Shown here in pieces: positions 52,022 to 60,786 of a stretch of DNA of 64,000 nucleotides. A program made the position numbers and the translations under genes. Under the pieces are notes generated by a model. The model did no database searches and was not told the origin of the DNA. It saw only the letters and a program-made list of their open reading frames with translations. The stretch is from Xenophilus sp. Marseille-Q4582 (GTDB taxonomy: Bacteria > Pseudomonadota > Gammaproteobacteria > Burkholderiales > Burkholderiaceae_C). Numbering within the stretch: position 1 is the first letter of the stretch; every line of letters begins with the position of its first letter. The stretch covers positions 992,001 to 1,056,000 of the forward strand of contig NZ_CAKAKO010000001.1 of the NCBI RefSeq assembly GCF_916700565.1, read 5' to 3'.

Positions 52022-53161
52022 ATGAATCTGTTCAAAGCTTCGTCCTGGTGGAAGTTCGCGCTGGCCGCGCTGTGGATGACGGCCGGCGTCCCCGGCCTGG
52101 CGGCCGATGCTTCCGTGCCCGTGATGCGCACGCCCCTGGCGCCCGGCTTGTACGAGCTGGCGTACAGCGAACGGCAGGACGCGCTCTATGTGGCCTCGGC
52201 GGGAGACCGCGGGGCCGGTGCCCAGCCTTCGCGCATCCTCAAGCTGCACCCCGGCACGCTGGCCGTGCAGGCCGAAATCGTGCTGGCGCATGGCGGCTAC
52301 GGCCTGGCCTTGGACGACGCGGCGCAGCGGCTGTATGTGGGCCATGCCATGGATGCGGGCATCACCGTGATCGACCTGGCCACCGACCGGGTGGCGGGGG
52401 TGGTCCAGCTCGCGCAGAAGGTGCGGGCGCCCGGCTTCGACGGCCAGCCCGCCGAGCGCTATCCGCACAGCCTGCGCGAGCTGGTGGTGGACCCGGCGCG
52501 GCACCGCCTCTACGCGCCGGGGGCCTGGTTCACCGACAGCGCGCTCTACGTGGTGGACACGCAGCGCCTGCAGGTGGAAAAGGTGCTTCCCGGTTTCGGC
52601 TTCCTGGCAACCGGCATCGCGCTGGATGCGCAGCGCGCCCAGGTGTGGGTGTCCAACCTGCAGGGCCAGCTCTTTCGCGTTGACGCGCGGAGCCTGGCCG
52701 TGACCCGCCTGCAGGCGGGCGGTGACCAGTTGCTCAACCTGGCCCTCGATCCCGCCACGCACGAGGTCTGGGCCACGGACCAGGGCCTGCCGATGGTCGA
52801 CGGCCTGCGCCGGGAGCAGGGCGGCCTGACGGACTATGTGCGCCGCGGCGACGGCAACCGGGTCGTCGTGCTGGACCCGGACTCGGGCCGCCTGCGGGCC
52901 AGCCTGCCCACGCAGCCCGGTCCGGTGGCGCTGCTGCTGGACGCCCGGCGTGAGCGGCTGTACGTGACCCAGCGCGAGGCCGGCACGCTGGCCATCTTCG
53001 ACAGCCGGACCTCGGCGCTGCTGCACACCATCGAGCTGCCTGCGCATCCCAACAGCCTGGCCCTGGATGCGAAGCGCAACGTGCTCTACGTCAGCATCAA
53101 GAATGCGGCGGGTGGCGACAAGGGGGCGGCTGAAAGCGTGGCGCGCATCGCGCTGCCCTGA
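52022..53161 (+). CDS. YncE-like periplasmic beta-propeller protein
   Basis: A 379-residue protein with signal MNLFKASSWWKFALAALWMT, cleaved near LAADAS. Six or seven blade-like repeats follow, such as YELAYSERQDALYVASAGDR, YGLALDDAAQRLYVGHAMDA, LVVDPARHRLYAPGAWFTD and NSLALDAKRNVLYVSIKN. This is the YncE/40-residue YVTN architecture. In E. coli yncE lies next to yncD, a TonB receptor gene; here the pair shares a strand and probably an operon. The function of YncE is not established. Confidence 0.87.
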   Translation: MNLFKASSWWKFALAALWMTAGVPGLAADASVPVMRTPLAPGLYELAYSERQDALYVASAGDRGAGAQPSRILKLHPGTLAVQAEIVLAHGGYGLALDDAAQRLYVGHAMDAGITVIDLATDRVAGVVQLAQKVRAPGFDGQPAERYPHSLRELVVDPARHRLYAPGAWFTDSALYVVDTQRLQVEKVLPGFGFLATGIALDAQRAQVWVSNLQGQLFRVDARSLAVTRLQAGGDQLLNLALDPATHEVWATDQGLPMVDGLRREQGGLTDYVRRGDGNRVVVLDPDSGRLRASLPTQPGPVALLLDARRERLYVTQREAGTLAIFDSRTSALLHTIELPAHPNSLALDAKRNVLYVSIKNAAGGDKGAAESVARIALP

Positions 53162-53195
53162 GACCCCTTCCGAGCCCGCCGCGGCGCGCGGGCGT

Positions 53196-53891
53196 TCAGA
53201 ACGTGTTCAAGGTCTCGCGTGGGGTCCAGCTGGCCAGCCGGCCGCTGTGCATCACGCCGACGTGGTCGGCCATGTGGCGTGCCTCGGCCTCGTCGTGCGT
53301 CACGAGCAGCGCGGTCTGGCCCGCGCGCTGCAGGATCTCGCGCACCTCGGCCGTGAGGCGCGCGCGCGTGCCGCTGTCGAGGTTGGAGAAAGGCTCGTCC
53401 AGCAGCAGCAGGGCCGGCGCGGGCGCCAGCGCGCGGGCCAGGGCGATGCGCTGCTGCTGCCCGCCCGAGAGTTCGTGCGGATAGCGCCCGCCTGCGTCGG
53501 CCAGCCCTACCAGCGTCAGCAGTTCGGCCACGCGCGCCTGCTGGGCGGCGCGCGGCAGCCGGCGCAGGCCGAAAGCCACGTTCTGCGCCGCCGTGAGGTG
53601 CGGGAAGAGGGCGTATTCCTGGAACATCATGCCCACGCGGCGCTGCTCGGGCGGCAGGTGCGCGCGCGGCGACGAGAGCAGTTGATCGCCAAGCCGGATC
53701 TCGCCCGCGCGCACGGGCTCGAAGCCGGCCACGGCGCGCAGCACGGTGGTCTTGCCGCAGCCGGAGGGGCCCAGCAGGCAGGCGATGCGGCCGGCCGCCA
53801 GTTCCAGGTTCAGACCCTGCACGACGGTATGCGGGCCGCGCGGCGTGTCGTAGGCCAGGCGCAGGTCGGTGAGGCGGAGGGCGGCGGTCAT
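53196..53891 (-). CDS. fbpC: Iron(III) ABC transporter ATPase, short form
   Basis: A 231-residue ABC ATPase energising ferric-iron import. Walker A is LLGPSGCGKTTVLRAVAGFE, Q-loop MMFQEYALFPHLTAAQNVAF, signature ELSGGQQQRIALARALAPAP, Walker B LLLLDEPFSNLD, and H-loop LLVTHDEAEA. It ends soon after GVMHSGRLASWTP and so lacks the about 110-residue C-terminal domain usual in FbpC, making it a core-only ATPase. It is 5 bp from fbpB on the same strand. Confidence 0.9.
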   Translation of the reverse strand: MTAALRLTDLRLAYDTPRGPHTVVQGLNLELAAGRIACLLGPSGCGKTTVLRAVAGFEPVRAGEIRLGDQLLSSPRAHLPPEQRRVGMMFQEYALFPHLTAAQNVAFGLRRLPRAAQQARVAELLTLVGLADAGGRYPHELSGGQQQRIALARALAPAPALLLLDEPFSNLDSGTRARLTAEVREILQRAGQTALLVTHDEAEARHMADHVGVMHSGRLASWTPRETLNTF

Positions 53892-53896
53892 GACGG

Positions 53897-55606
53897 TCAG
53901 GGGTTGGGAAGCACCGCGCCGGCGGCTGCGGCCCCGGTCGTGCTGGTCTCCTGGGGGGCGCCGTCCTGCACGAGCTGCGTGCGCGCCAGGAGGATCACGG
54001 GCGCCAGCCCGGCCAGCACGATCAGCAGCGCGGCGATGGCGCCTTCTTCATACGTGCCGCGCGCGGCCTCGGCATAGAGCCAGGTGGCCAAGGTGTCGAA
54101 ATTGGCGGGCCGCAGCAGCAAGGTGGCGGGCAGTTCCTTCATCGCGTCCACGAAGACCAGCAGCGCGCTGGCCGCCAGTGCTGGGCGCAGCAGCGGCAGG
54201 TGCACGCGGCGCAGGGTGCCGCCCACGTTCTCGCCGAGCAGGCGCGCGGCCTGCTCCAGCGCGGGCGGGATGCGTGCCAGCCCGGCTTCGATGCCGCCCA
54301 CGGGCATGGCCAGGAAGCGGATGGTGCAGGCCACCACCAGGATCACGCCCAGGCCCATCAGCGGCAGGCCCGGCAGGCCCAGCAGGCGCGCCACCGCTGC
54401 ATCGGCGGCCAGCGCCGGGGTCAGCAGGCCGATGGCCAGCACCGTGCCCGGCACCGCATAGCCCAGCGTGGCCGCGCGCGCCGGCCAGCGCGTGGCGCGG
54501 CCTGCCGCGCTGCCCTGCTGGCGCGCGGCCCAGGCCACGACCAGCCCGGCGGCCACCGCGAGCACGGTCACGCCCAGCGCCAGCGCCAGTGTGTTGCCCA
54601 GGCTGGTCAGCAGCCCGCGCGACACGCCTTCGCCCAGCTGCAGGCGCTTGGCGCTTTCCCAGACCAGGTAGGCGGCCGGGGCCACGAAGCCGATCACGAT
54701 GGGCAGCGCAGCGGCCACGGTGGCCGCCCAGCCCAGCGCGCCGGGCAGGCGCCGCGGCGTGATGCCGCGCATGCGCTGCGTGCTGCCGAAGCGCTGGTGG
54801 CGCCGGCCGTGCCGCTCCAGCAGCACCAGCAGCACCACCATGCCCAGCATGGCGCAGGCGATCTGCGCCGCGCCGGCCAGGTCGGAGCGCGTGATCCAGG
54901 TCGTGTAGACCGCCACGGTGAGCGTGTTCACGCCCAGGAATTCGGAGGCGCCGATGTCGTTGAGCGTCTCCAGCAGCGCCAGGCTCAGACCCACGGCCAG
55001 CGCCGGGCGCGCCAGCGGCAGCGCCACGCGCCGGAATGCGCCCCAGCGGCTTTCGCCCAGCGTGCGCGCCGCCTCCAGCAGGTGCGCGGGCTGCGTCATG
55101 AACATGGCGCGCGCCGTCATGTAGACATAGGGGTAGAGCACGAAGCCCAGCACGAAGACCGCGCCGCCCATCGAACGCAGGTCGGGCAGGCGCCACTGGC
55201 GCGGGCTGTCGTAGCCCAGCAAGGCGCGCAGCGCGCCCTGCACGGGGCCGATGGGGTGCAGCAGGTCCAGGTAGGCAAAAGCGACGATGTAGGCCGGCAT
55301 GGCCAGCGGCAGCAGCAGCGCCCAGTGCAGCACGCGCCGGCCCGGAAAGTCGCAGGCCGTCACCAGCCAGGCGCAGCCCGTGCCCACCGCCAGCACGAGC
55401 GCGCCCACGCCGGCGAGCAGCAGGGCGGTGTTCCAGGCGGCTTCGGGCAGCACGTGACGCATCAGGTGCGACCAGTGCGTGAAGTCGGCGCCCAGCGCCA
55501 GCCAGGCCAGCGACAGCACGGGCGCCAGCACGCCCAGCGCGACGAGCACCGACGCTGCCTGCCACACCGGGCCCACGGGCCGCAGCCCGCGCGCAGTCAA
55601 CTGCAT
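53897..55606 (-). CDS. fbpB: Iron(III) ABC transporter permease (two fused halves)
   Basis: A 569-residue inner-membrane permease with about 12 transmembrane helices and two ABC-permease domains. The EAA loops are LEAARTLGESRWGAFRRVAL and LEQAARLLGENVGGTLRRVH. N- and C-halves begin SVLVALGVLAPVLSLAWLAL and about ATVAAALPIVIGFVAPAAYL. This fused layout is typical of FbpB for ferric ions. The C-terminal tail is Thr/Ala-rich. It is separated from fbpA by 178 bp containing a terminator-like hairpin. Confidence 0.93.
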   Translation of the reverse strand: MQLTARGLRPVGPVWQAASVLVALGVLAPVLSLAWLALGADFTHWSHLMRHVLPEAAWNTALLLAGVGALVLAVGTGCAWLVTACDFPGRRVLHWALLLPLAMPAYIVAFAYLDLLHPIGPVQGALRALLGYDSPRQWRLPDLRSMGGAVFVLGFVLYPYVYMTARAMFMTQPAHLLEAARTLGESRWGAFRRVALPLARPALAVGLSLALLETLNDIGASEFLGVNTLTVAVYTTWITRSDLAGAAQIACAMLGMVVLLVLLERHGRRHQRFGSTQRMRGITPRRLPGALGWAATVAAALPIVIGFVAPAAYLVWESAKRLQLGEGVSRGLLTSLGNTLALALGVTVLAVAAGLVVAWAARQQGSAAGRATRWPARAATLGYAVPGTVLAIGLLTPALAADAAVARLLGLPGLPLMGLGVILVVACTIRFLAMPVGGIEAGLARIPPALEQAARLLGENVGGTLRRVHLPLLRPALAASALLVFVDAMKELPATLLLRPANFDTLATWLYAEAARGTYEEGAIAALLIVLAGLAPVILLARTQLVQDGAPQETSTTGAAAAGAVLPNP

Positions 55607-55620
55607 CGTGGATCGTTCAG

Positions 55621-55649
55621 AAGAAAAAGGGCCGGCGTGGACACCGGCC
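55621..55649 (-). terminator. Intergenic terminator/attenuator between fbpA and fbpB
   Basis: On the minus strand GGCCGGTGTCCACGCCGGCC folds into an 8-bp stem (one G-T pair) with a TCCA loop and is followed by CTTTTTCTT, 14 bp before the fbpB start. A partial terminator here would let the binding protein be made in excess over permease and ATPase, as is usual for such operons. Confidence 0.78.
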
Positions 55650-55784
55650 ACCCGCGCACGGCGGCGGCATGCCGGGCGCCAGTGGCAGGGCCCTCGTCAT
55701 GCCGCGGCAGGCGCGCGGGGCCGGCCAGGCAGGCGCCCAGGGCGCCCGGCGCGCGAGCGCGAGGCATGAGGCCGAGCCCGGCGC

Positions 55785-56819
55785 TCAGCGGTCGAAGCCC
55801 ACCTTGTCGACCAGCGCGCTGGCCTGCTTGCGGTGCTTGGCGATCTCGGTCAGCGGCAGCGGGTCGATCTTCAGCTCGCCGATGGACTGGGCCACGATCG
55901 GGTCCAGTGCCACGCCCTTGCGCACCGGGTGCTCGTAGTTGGCCTGGGCGTACATGTTCTGCGCGGGTTCGGACACCAGGAATTCGAGCAGCTTCACGGC
56001 ATTGGCACGGTTCGGGGCGTTCCTGGCCATCGCCGCGCCGCTGATGTTCACGTGCGTGCCGCCGCTTTTCTCGTTCGCGAAGGTGGGCTTGATGACCTTG
56101 ATCGCATCGCCCCACTTGCGCGCGTCGCTGCCTTCCTTGGACGACTTCATCTGGCCCACGTAGTAGGTGTTGGCGATGCCGATGTCGCAGATGCCGCCCA
56201 GGATGTCGCGCGCCACGTCGCGGTCGCCGCCGGTGGCCTTGCGCGCCAGGTTGTCCTTCACGCCCCGCAGCCACTGCTCGGTCTTGGCCTCGCCGTCGTG
56301 GGCGATCATGGCCGCGATCAGCGCCGTGTTGTACGGATGCTGGCCGGCGCGGATGCAGACCTTGCCCTTGTACTTGGGATCGGCCAGGTCTTCGTAGCGG
56401 AAGCTGCGCAGCGGCAGGCTCTTCTCGGCGTACAGCACGCGCGCGCGCATCGACAGCGTGAACCACTGGCCGTCGGCGCCGCGCAGGTTGGCCGGAATGG
56501 CCGATTCCAGCGCGGCCGATTTCACGGGCTGCGTCACGCCGCCTTCGACCAGGTCGAGCAGGTTGCCCACGTCCACCGTCATCAGCACGTCGGCCGGCGA
56601 GCGGGCGCCCTCGGCCTTCACGCGCTCCAGCAGGCCGTCCTTGACGAAGACCGTGTTGACCTGGATCTGCGTCTGCGCCGTGAAGGCGGCCAGCAGCGGC
56701 TGGATCAGCCCCGGCTCGCGCGTGGTGTAGAGCGTCAGCTCGTTGGCGGCCAGTGCGGGCAGGGCGGCGCCCCCCAGGAGCGCGGCGGTGGCCAGCGCGG
56801 TCGACAGACGTCGGATCAT
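55785..56819 (-). CDS. fbpA: Periplasmic iron(III)-binding protein
   Basis: A 344-residue receptor. The signal MIRRLSTALATAALLGGAAL ends at ALAA. The mature part starts NELTLYTTREPGLIQPLLAA, the Fbp/FutA pattern. CDIGIANTYYVGQMKSS carries the paired Tyr that ligate ferric iron. GDRDVARDILGG, GAAMARNAPNRANAVKLLEF and NYEHPVRKG are further family marks. First gene of the fbpABC unit on the minus strand. Confidence 0.95.
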   Translation of the reverse strand: MIRRLSTALATAALLGGAALPALAANELTLYTTREPGLIQPLLAAFTAQTQIQVNTVFVKDGLLERVKAEGARSPADVLMTVDVGNLLDLVEGGVTQPVKSAALESAIPANLRGADGQWFTLSMRARVLYAEKSLPLRSFRYEDLADPKYKGKVCIRAGQHPYNTALIAAMIAHDGEAKTEQWLRGVKDNLARKATGGDRDVARDILGGICDIGIANTYYVGQMKSSKEGSDARKWGDAIKVIKPTFANEKSGGTHVNISGAAMARNAPNRANAVKLLEFLVSEPAQNMYAQANYEHPVRKGVALDPIVAQSIGELKIDPLPLTEIAKHRKQASALVDKVGFDR

Positions 56820-56885
56820 TCAGCTTCTCCGTTCGGGTGAGTTCTTGTGCCTTGCCGCCCGCGGACGCAGGTCCGAAAGCAGCAA

Positions 56886-56900
56886 TGCGAACAATTATCA
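56886..56900 (-). promoter_or_regulatory. Possible Fur box upstream of fbpA
   Basis: On the minus strand the site reads TGATAAT-T-GTTCGCA, where the first heptamer equals the Fur 7-1-7 half-site exactly and the second matches poorly. It lies 67 bp before the fbpA start in the only AT-rich stretch of the spacer. Confidence 0.45.
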
Positions 56901-56951
56901 GCGTTGTTCGAACGGGGCCGGGCATATCCCGGCGCGGCGGCGGGCTGCCCG

Positions 56952-57521
56952 TCAGCGCGCCGAAGGCAGGTCGAACACCAGGCAGGTGGTGGTCGCATGC
57001 GCGTACAGCGTCCCGTCCGGCCCCACCAGGCGCGCCTCGGCCGTGGCCAGCTGCCGGCCGCAATGGACCACCGTGCCGATGGCGCGCACGCGCGACACCC
57101 GCGCGGGGTGGATGGCGCGCACCATGTTCACGCTCAGCTCGGCCGTGGTGTAGCCGCGGCCGGCAGGCATCAGCGTGTGAATGGCGCAGCCCAGGGCGGA
57201 ATCGAGCAGCGTGGCGAACCAGCCCCCGTGCACCGAGCCCAGCGGGTTCAGGTGGCGCTGCAGCGGCGTGCCCTGGAAGACGGCGCGGCCGGGCGCGACT
57301 TCGATGATGGTGAAGTCCAGCGTGCGCGCGATCTCGGCGTAGGGCAACTCGCCGGCGAGCATGGCCTGCATCACTTCCAGGCCGGTCTTGCCGGCCACCT
57401 GGGCCGGCTGGGCGAGGCCCGGGCCGGGGCCCCGGTCCAGGCGGGCGACGACGGCGGCCTCGTCGGCCAGCCACTGCGCGAGTTCGGAGGAGGAAGAAGC
57501 GGGAGAAGATGTCTGCGTCAT
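56952..57521 (-). CDS. PaaI/YbgC-like hotdog thioesterase
   Basis: A 189-residue acyl-CoA thioesterase-like protein. The N-terminal about 60 residues are Ser/Ala-rich or helical (SSSSELAQWLADEAAVVARL). The hotdog domain contains NPLGSVHGGWFATLLDSALG, where HGG with the following Asp region is the PaaI active site, and GYTTAELSVNMVRAIHPARV. It acts on an unknown CoA thioester in the cytoplasm. It diverges from the marR gene across 81 bp containing the operator palindromes, so it may be under the same regulator. Confidence 0.9.
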   Translation of the reverse strand: MTQTSSPASSSSELAQWLADEAAVVARLDRGPGPGLAQPAQVAGKTGLEVMQAMLAGELPYAEIARTLDFTIIEVAPGRAVFQGTPLQRHLNPLGSVHGGWFATLLDSALGCAIHTLMPAGRGYTTAELSVNMVRAIHPARVSRVRAIGTVVHCGRQLATAEARLVGPDGTLYAHATTTCLVFDLPSAR

Positions 57522-57565
57522 AGGGGCTCCTGATTCCGTGACGGAAGGGAATGCATGCGATTTTG

Positions 57566-57594
57566 ATTGCATATGCAATTGTTGTGCATACAAT
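57566..57594. promoter_or_regulatory. Two overlapping MarR-type operators
   Basis: ATTGCATATGCAAT at 57566-57579 is a perfect 14-bp palindrome. ATTGT-N7-ACAAT follows, overlapping it, at 57578-57594, ending 8 bp before the marR start (57603). Both sit between the divergent thioesterase and marR genes, a typical autoregulation layout. Confidence 0.72.
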
Positions 57595-57602
57595 CATAGT
57601 CC

Positions 57603-58064
57603 ATGAAGACCGCCACACAACCCCAGGGCTGCACCAACTTCAAGTTGCGGCAGCTGATGCGACAGGTCGCACGGCTGTACGACGCGGAGCTGGCGCTGGC
57701 CGGCCTCAAGACCACCCAGTACTCGCTGCTCAGCCACGTGCTGTACCTGGGCCCGCTGCGGCCCGTGGACCTGGCGCAGGCCATGGGGCTCACGCCGTCC
57801 ACGCTCACGCGCAACATGCAGCCGCTGATGGCGGCCGGCTGGATCGAGCTGGGCGAGGGCCCCGACGCGCGCAGCCGCCTGGTGCACCTCACGCCCGCGG
57901 GCCGCGACAAGCGCACCGAGGCGCAGCGGCGCTGGAAGGCCGCGCAGCTGCAGCTCAACGCCCGCTTGGGCGACGAACGCGTGGCGGCCCTGCATCAACT
58001 GATCGACGAAAGCCTGGCCCTGCTGGGCCCGCAGGAACAGGACTTGGAAGACGGCGATGAATGA
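57603..58064 (+). CDS. MarR-family regulator of the MFS-MATE unit (predicted)
   Basis: A 153-residue winged-helix protein. A basic N-terminus leads to NFKLRQLMRQVARLYDAELA. The HTH is at about 50-85 (RPVDLAQAMGLTPSTLTRNM), the wing DARSRLVHLTPAGRDKRTEA. It overlaps the MFS gene start by 8 bp, so regulator and transporter are made together. Its operator-like palindromes directly upstream support autoregulation. Likely a drug- or aromatic-responsive repressor. Confidence 0.93.
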   Translation: MKTATQPQGCTNFKLRQLMRQVARLYDAELALAGLKTTQYSLLSHVLYLGPLRPVDLAQAMGLTPSTLTRNMQPLMAAGWIELGEGPDARSRLVHLTPAGRDKRTEAQRRWKAAQLQLNARLGDERVAALHQLIDESLALLGPQEQDLEDGDE

Positions 58065-59322
58065 GCCCACGAAAACACCCGCCGCCGGCACGGCCGAGAA
58101 GCTGATCAAGTCGCCCGCCCTCTGGCTGGTGCTGCTGGCCGCGGCCGGCACCTTCGCGCTGACCATGGGCGTGCGCCAGACCATGGGCCTGTTCCTGTCG
58201 GCGCTCAACACCTCGACCGGGCTGGGCGTGGGCAGCATCAGCCTGGCCTTCGCCTTCGGCCAGCTCTGGTGGGGGCTCACGCAGCCCTTCGCGGGCGCGG
58301 TGGCCGACCGCATCGGCGCCGGCCGCACCATCTTCATCGGCGTGCTGCTGGTGGCGCTGGGCACCATCGTCACGCCCTTCATGAGCAGCACGGCGGGCCT
58401 GATCCTGGCCATCGGCGTGCTGGCGGCGGGCGGCGCGGGCATGGCCGGCCCCTCGGTCATGATGGCCGCGACCATGCGCCTGGTGCCGGTCGAGCGGCGC
58501 GGCCTGGCCACGGGCGTGGTCAACGCGGGCGGCTCCTTCGGCCAGTTCGCGATGGCGCCCATCGCCGTCGGCCTGACCGCGGCCTGGGGCTGGGCCGGCG
58601 CCATGCAGGGCCTGGGCTGGCTGGTGCTGCTGGCGCTGCCGGCGGCCTGGGTGCTGCGCGGCAATGCGCGGGCGCTGGCGGCGCAGGCTGCCGCGGCCAG
58701 CGGCACGAAGGCGCTGAGCGCGCGCGAAGCCATCTCGCAGGCCCTGGCGCTGCCCAGCTACCGCTACCTGGCGCTGGGCTTCCTGGTGTGCGGCTTCCAC
58801 GTCGCCTTCCTGGCCACGCACCTGCCGGGCGTCATCGCGGCCTGCGGGCTGCCGGCCGAGGTGGGCGGCTGGGCGCTGGCCGTGATCGGCCTGTTCAACA
58901 TCGTGGGCAGCATCGCCATGGGCTGGGCCGTGGGCCGCTGGCGCATGAAGTCGCTGCTGTCGCTGGTCTACGCCACGCGCGCCGTCGCGGTGCTGGTCTT
59001 CCTGCTGGCGCCCAAGACCACGGCCGTGATGCTGGTCTTCGCGGCCGTGATGGGGGTGAGCTTCCTGTCCACCGTGCCGCCGACGGCGGGGCTGGTGGCC
59101 AAGATGTTCGGCCCGGCCAACATGGCCATGCTCTTCGGCATCGTGATGCTGTCGCACCAGATCGGCGGCTTCCTGGGCGCCTTCCTCGGCGGCTATATCT
59201 TCCAGGTCACGGGCAGCTACGACTGGGTCTGGTACATCGACATCCTGCTCGCCGTGGGCGCGGCGCTGGTGCACCTGCCGATCCGCGAGGCGCCGGTGCG
59301 CACTGCGGCGGCAAGCGCCTGA
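58057..59322 (+). CDS. Major facilitator superfamily transporter
   Basis: A 421-residue permease with 12 predicted helices. The MFS loop between helices 2 and 3 is GAVADRIGAGRTIF. Other features are VVNAGGSFGQFAMAPIAVGL and a central charged loop (about 200-225). The helix set resembles the monocarboxylate/OxlT-like group (GxxxP, LxxxGxxGxG) rather than drug-H+ antiporters, so substrate class is uncertain. It is co-translated with marR. Confidence 0.9.
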   Translation: MNEPTKTPAAGTAEKLIKSPALWLVLLAAAGTFALTMGVRQTMGLFLSALNTSTGLGVGSISLAFAFGQLWWGLTQPFAGAVADRIGAGRTIFIGVLLVALGTIVTPFMSSTAGLILAIGVLAAGGAGMAGPSVMMAATMRLVPVERRGLATGVVNAGGSFGQFAMAPIAVGLTAAWGWAGAMQGLGWLVLLALPAAWVLRGNARALAAQAAAASGTKALSAREAISQALALPSYRYLALGFLVCGFHVAFLATHLPGVIAACGLPAEVGGWALAVIGLFNIVGSIAMGWAVGRWRMKSLLSLVYATRAVAVLVFLLAPKTTAVMLVFAAVMGVSFLSTVPPTAGLVAKMFGPANMAMLFGIVMLSHQIGGFLGAFLGGYIFQVTGSYDWVWYIDILLAVGAALVHLPIREAPVRTAAASA

Positions 59323-59338
59323 GCCAGGAGGCGAGCCG

Positions 59339-60754
59339 ATGTCCGCGACTGCAAGCCCCCTTGATCCGCGCACGCGCCTGCTGCTGGAGGCGCCGATCCT
59401 GCCCACGCTGCTGCGCCTGGCCGGGCCCAACGTGGTGGTGATGGTGGCGCAGGCCGCCGCCGGCCTGATCGAAACCTGGTTCGTCGGCAAGCTGGGCACC
59501 GACGCGCTGGCCGGGATGGCGCTGGTCTTTCCCATCGTCATGCTCATGCAGATGATCTCGGGCGGCGCCATCGGCGGTGGCATCGCCTCGGCCATCGCGC
59601 GCGCGCTGGGCGCGGGCCGCCGGGCCGACGCGCAGGCGCTGGTGTGGCACGCGGTGGTCATCGCGCTGGGCTGCGGCGTGGCTTTCACGGCCGCGCTGTG
59701 GCTGGGCGGGCGCTGGCTCTACAGCCAGATGGGCGGCACCGGCGCGTCGCTGGCGGCGGCGCTGACCTATTCGCATTGGGTGTTCGCGGGCGCGGTGCTG
59801 GTGTGGCTGTTCAACGCGCTGGCGGCGGTGATTCGCGGCACGGGCAACATGGCGGTGCCGGCCAACGTGACGGTCATCGGCACGGTGGCGCTGGTGCCGC
59901 TGTCGCCGCTGCTGATCTTCGGCTGGGGCCCGGTGCCGGCGCTGGGCATCGCGGGCGGCGCGTTGGCGCTGGTGCTGTACTACGCGGGCGGCACGCTGGC
60001 GCTGTGGGCGTACCTGCGTTCGCCGCGCAGCCTGCTGCGGCCCACGCGCGAGACGCTGCACCTGCACCGCCCGCTGTTCGCCGACATCCTGCGCGTGGGG
60101 CTGGTCGGCGCCGTGTCCACGGTCGCCACCAACCTCAGCATCGCGATCGCGACCGGCCTCACGGGCCAGTTCGGGCCTGGCGCCATCGCGGGCTACGGCA
60201 CGGCGTCGCGGCTCGAATACCTGCTGGTGCCGCTGGTCTTCGGCCTCGGCGCGCCGCTGATCGCGATGGTGGGCACCTGCATGGGCGCGGGCCTGCATGA
60301 ACGCGCACTGCGCATCACCTGGGCCGGCGCGGCCGTGGCCTTCACGCTGACCGAGGCCATCGGGCTGGCGGCAGCGCTGTTCCCGCGGCAGTGGCTGCTG
60401 CTCTTCGGCCATGACGCGGCCATGCTGCAGGCCGGCACGCAGTACCTGCGGGTGGTGGGGCCGCTGTACGGCTTCTTCGGGCTGGGCTTGGTGCTGTACT
60501 TCGCGTCACAGGGCGCGGGGCGGCTGCTGTGGCCCGTGCTGGGCAACCTGGCGCGGCTGGCCGTGGCGGCCGTCGGCGGCTGGCTGGCGCTGCGCTGGGG
60601 CGGCGAACTGGTCCACGTGTTCTGGGCCCAGGGGGCGGCGCTGGCGGTGTATGGCGTGGTCATCAGCGCTGCCATCGCGGGCGGCGCCTGGTTCGGCCCG
60701 CTGGGCCGGCCGCGCGGCCCGCGCGCGCTGGCGGCGCGTTTGCAGAAGGCCTGA
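59339..60754 (+). CDS. MATE-family efflux transporter
   Basis: A 471-residue inner-membrane antiporter with about 12 helices in two bundles (LLRLAGPNVVVMVAQAAAGL, LRVGLVGAVSTVATNLSIAI). Family marks are WFVGKLGTDALAGMALVFPI, RGTGNMAVPANVTVIG and SRLEYLLVPLVFGLGAPLIA. MATE pumps export cationic drugs and flavins using H+ or Na+. It begins 16 bp after the MFS stop, so it is probably the third gene of the MarR-controlled operon. Confidence 0.93.
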   Translation: MSATASPLDPRTRLLLEAPILPTLLRLAGPNVVVMVAQAAAGLIETWFVGKLGTDALAGMALVFPIVMLMQMISGGAIGGGIASAIARALGAGRRADAQALVWHAVVIALGCGVAFTAALWLGGRWLYSQMGGTGASLAAALTYSHWVFAGAVLVWLFNALAAVIRGTGNMAVPANVTVIGTVALVPLSPLLIFGWGPVPALGIAGGALALVLYYAGGTLALWAYLRSPRSLLRPTRETLHLHRPLFADILRVGLVGAVSTVATNLSIAIATGLTGQFGPGAIAGYGTASRLEYLLVPLVFGLGAPLIAMVGTCMGAGLHERALRITWAGAAVAFTLTEAIGLAAALFPRQWLLLFGHDAAMLQAGTQYLRVVGPLYGFFGLGLVLYFASQGAGRLLWPVLGNLARLAVAAVGGWLALRWGGELVHVFWAQGAALAVYGVVISAAIAGGAWFGPLGRPRGPRALAARLQKA

Positions 60755-60786
60755 ACCGGCCGGCGCCTGCGGACGCCCGCGGCGCC

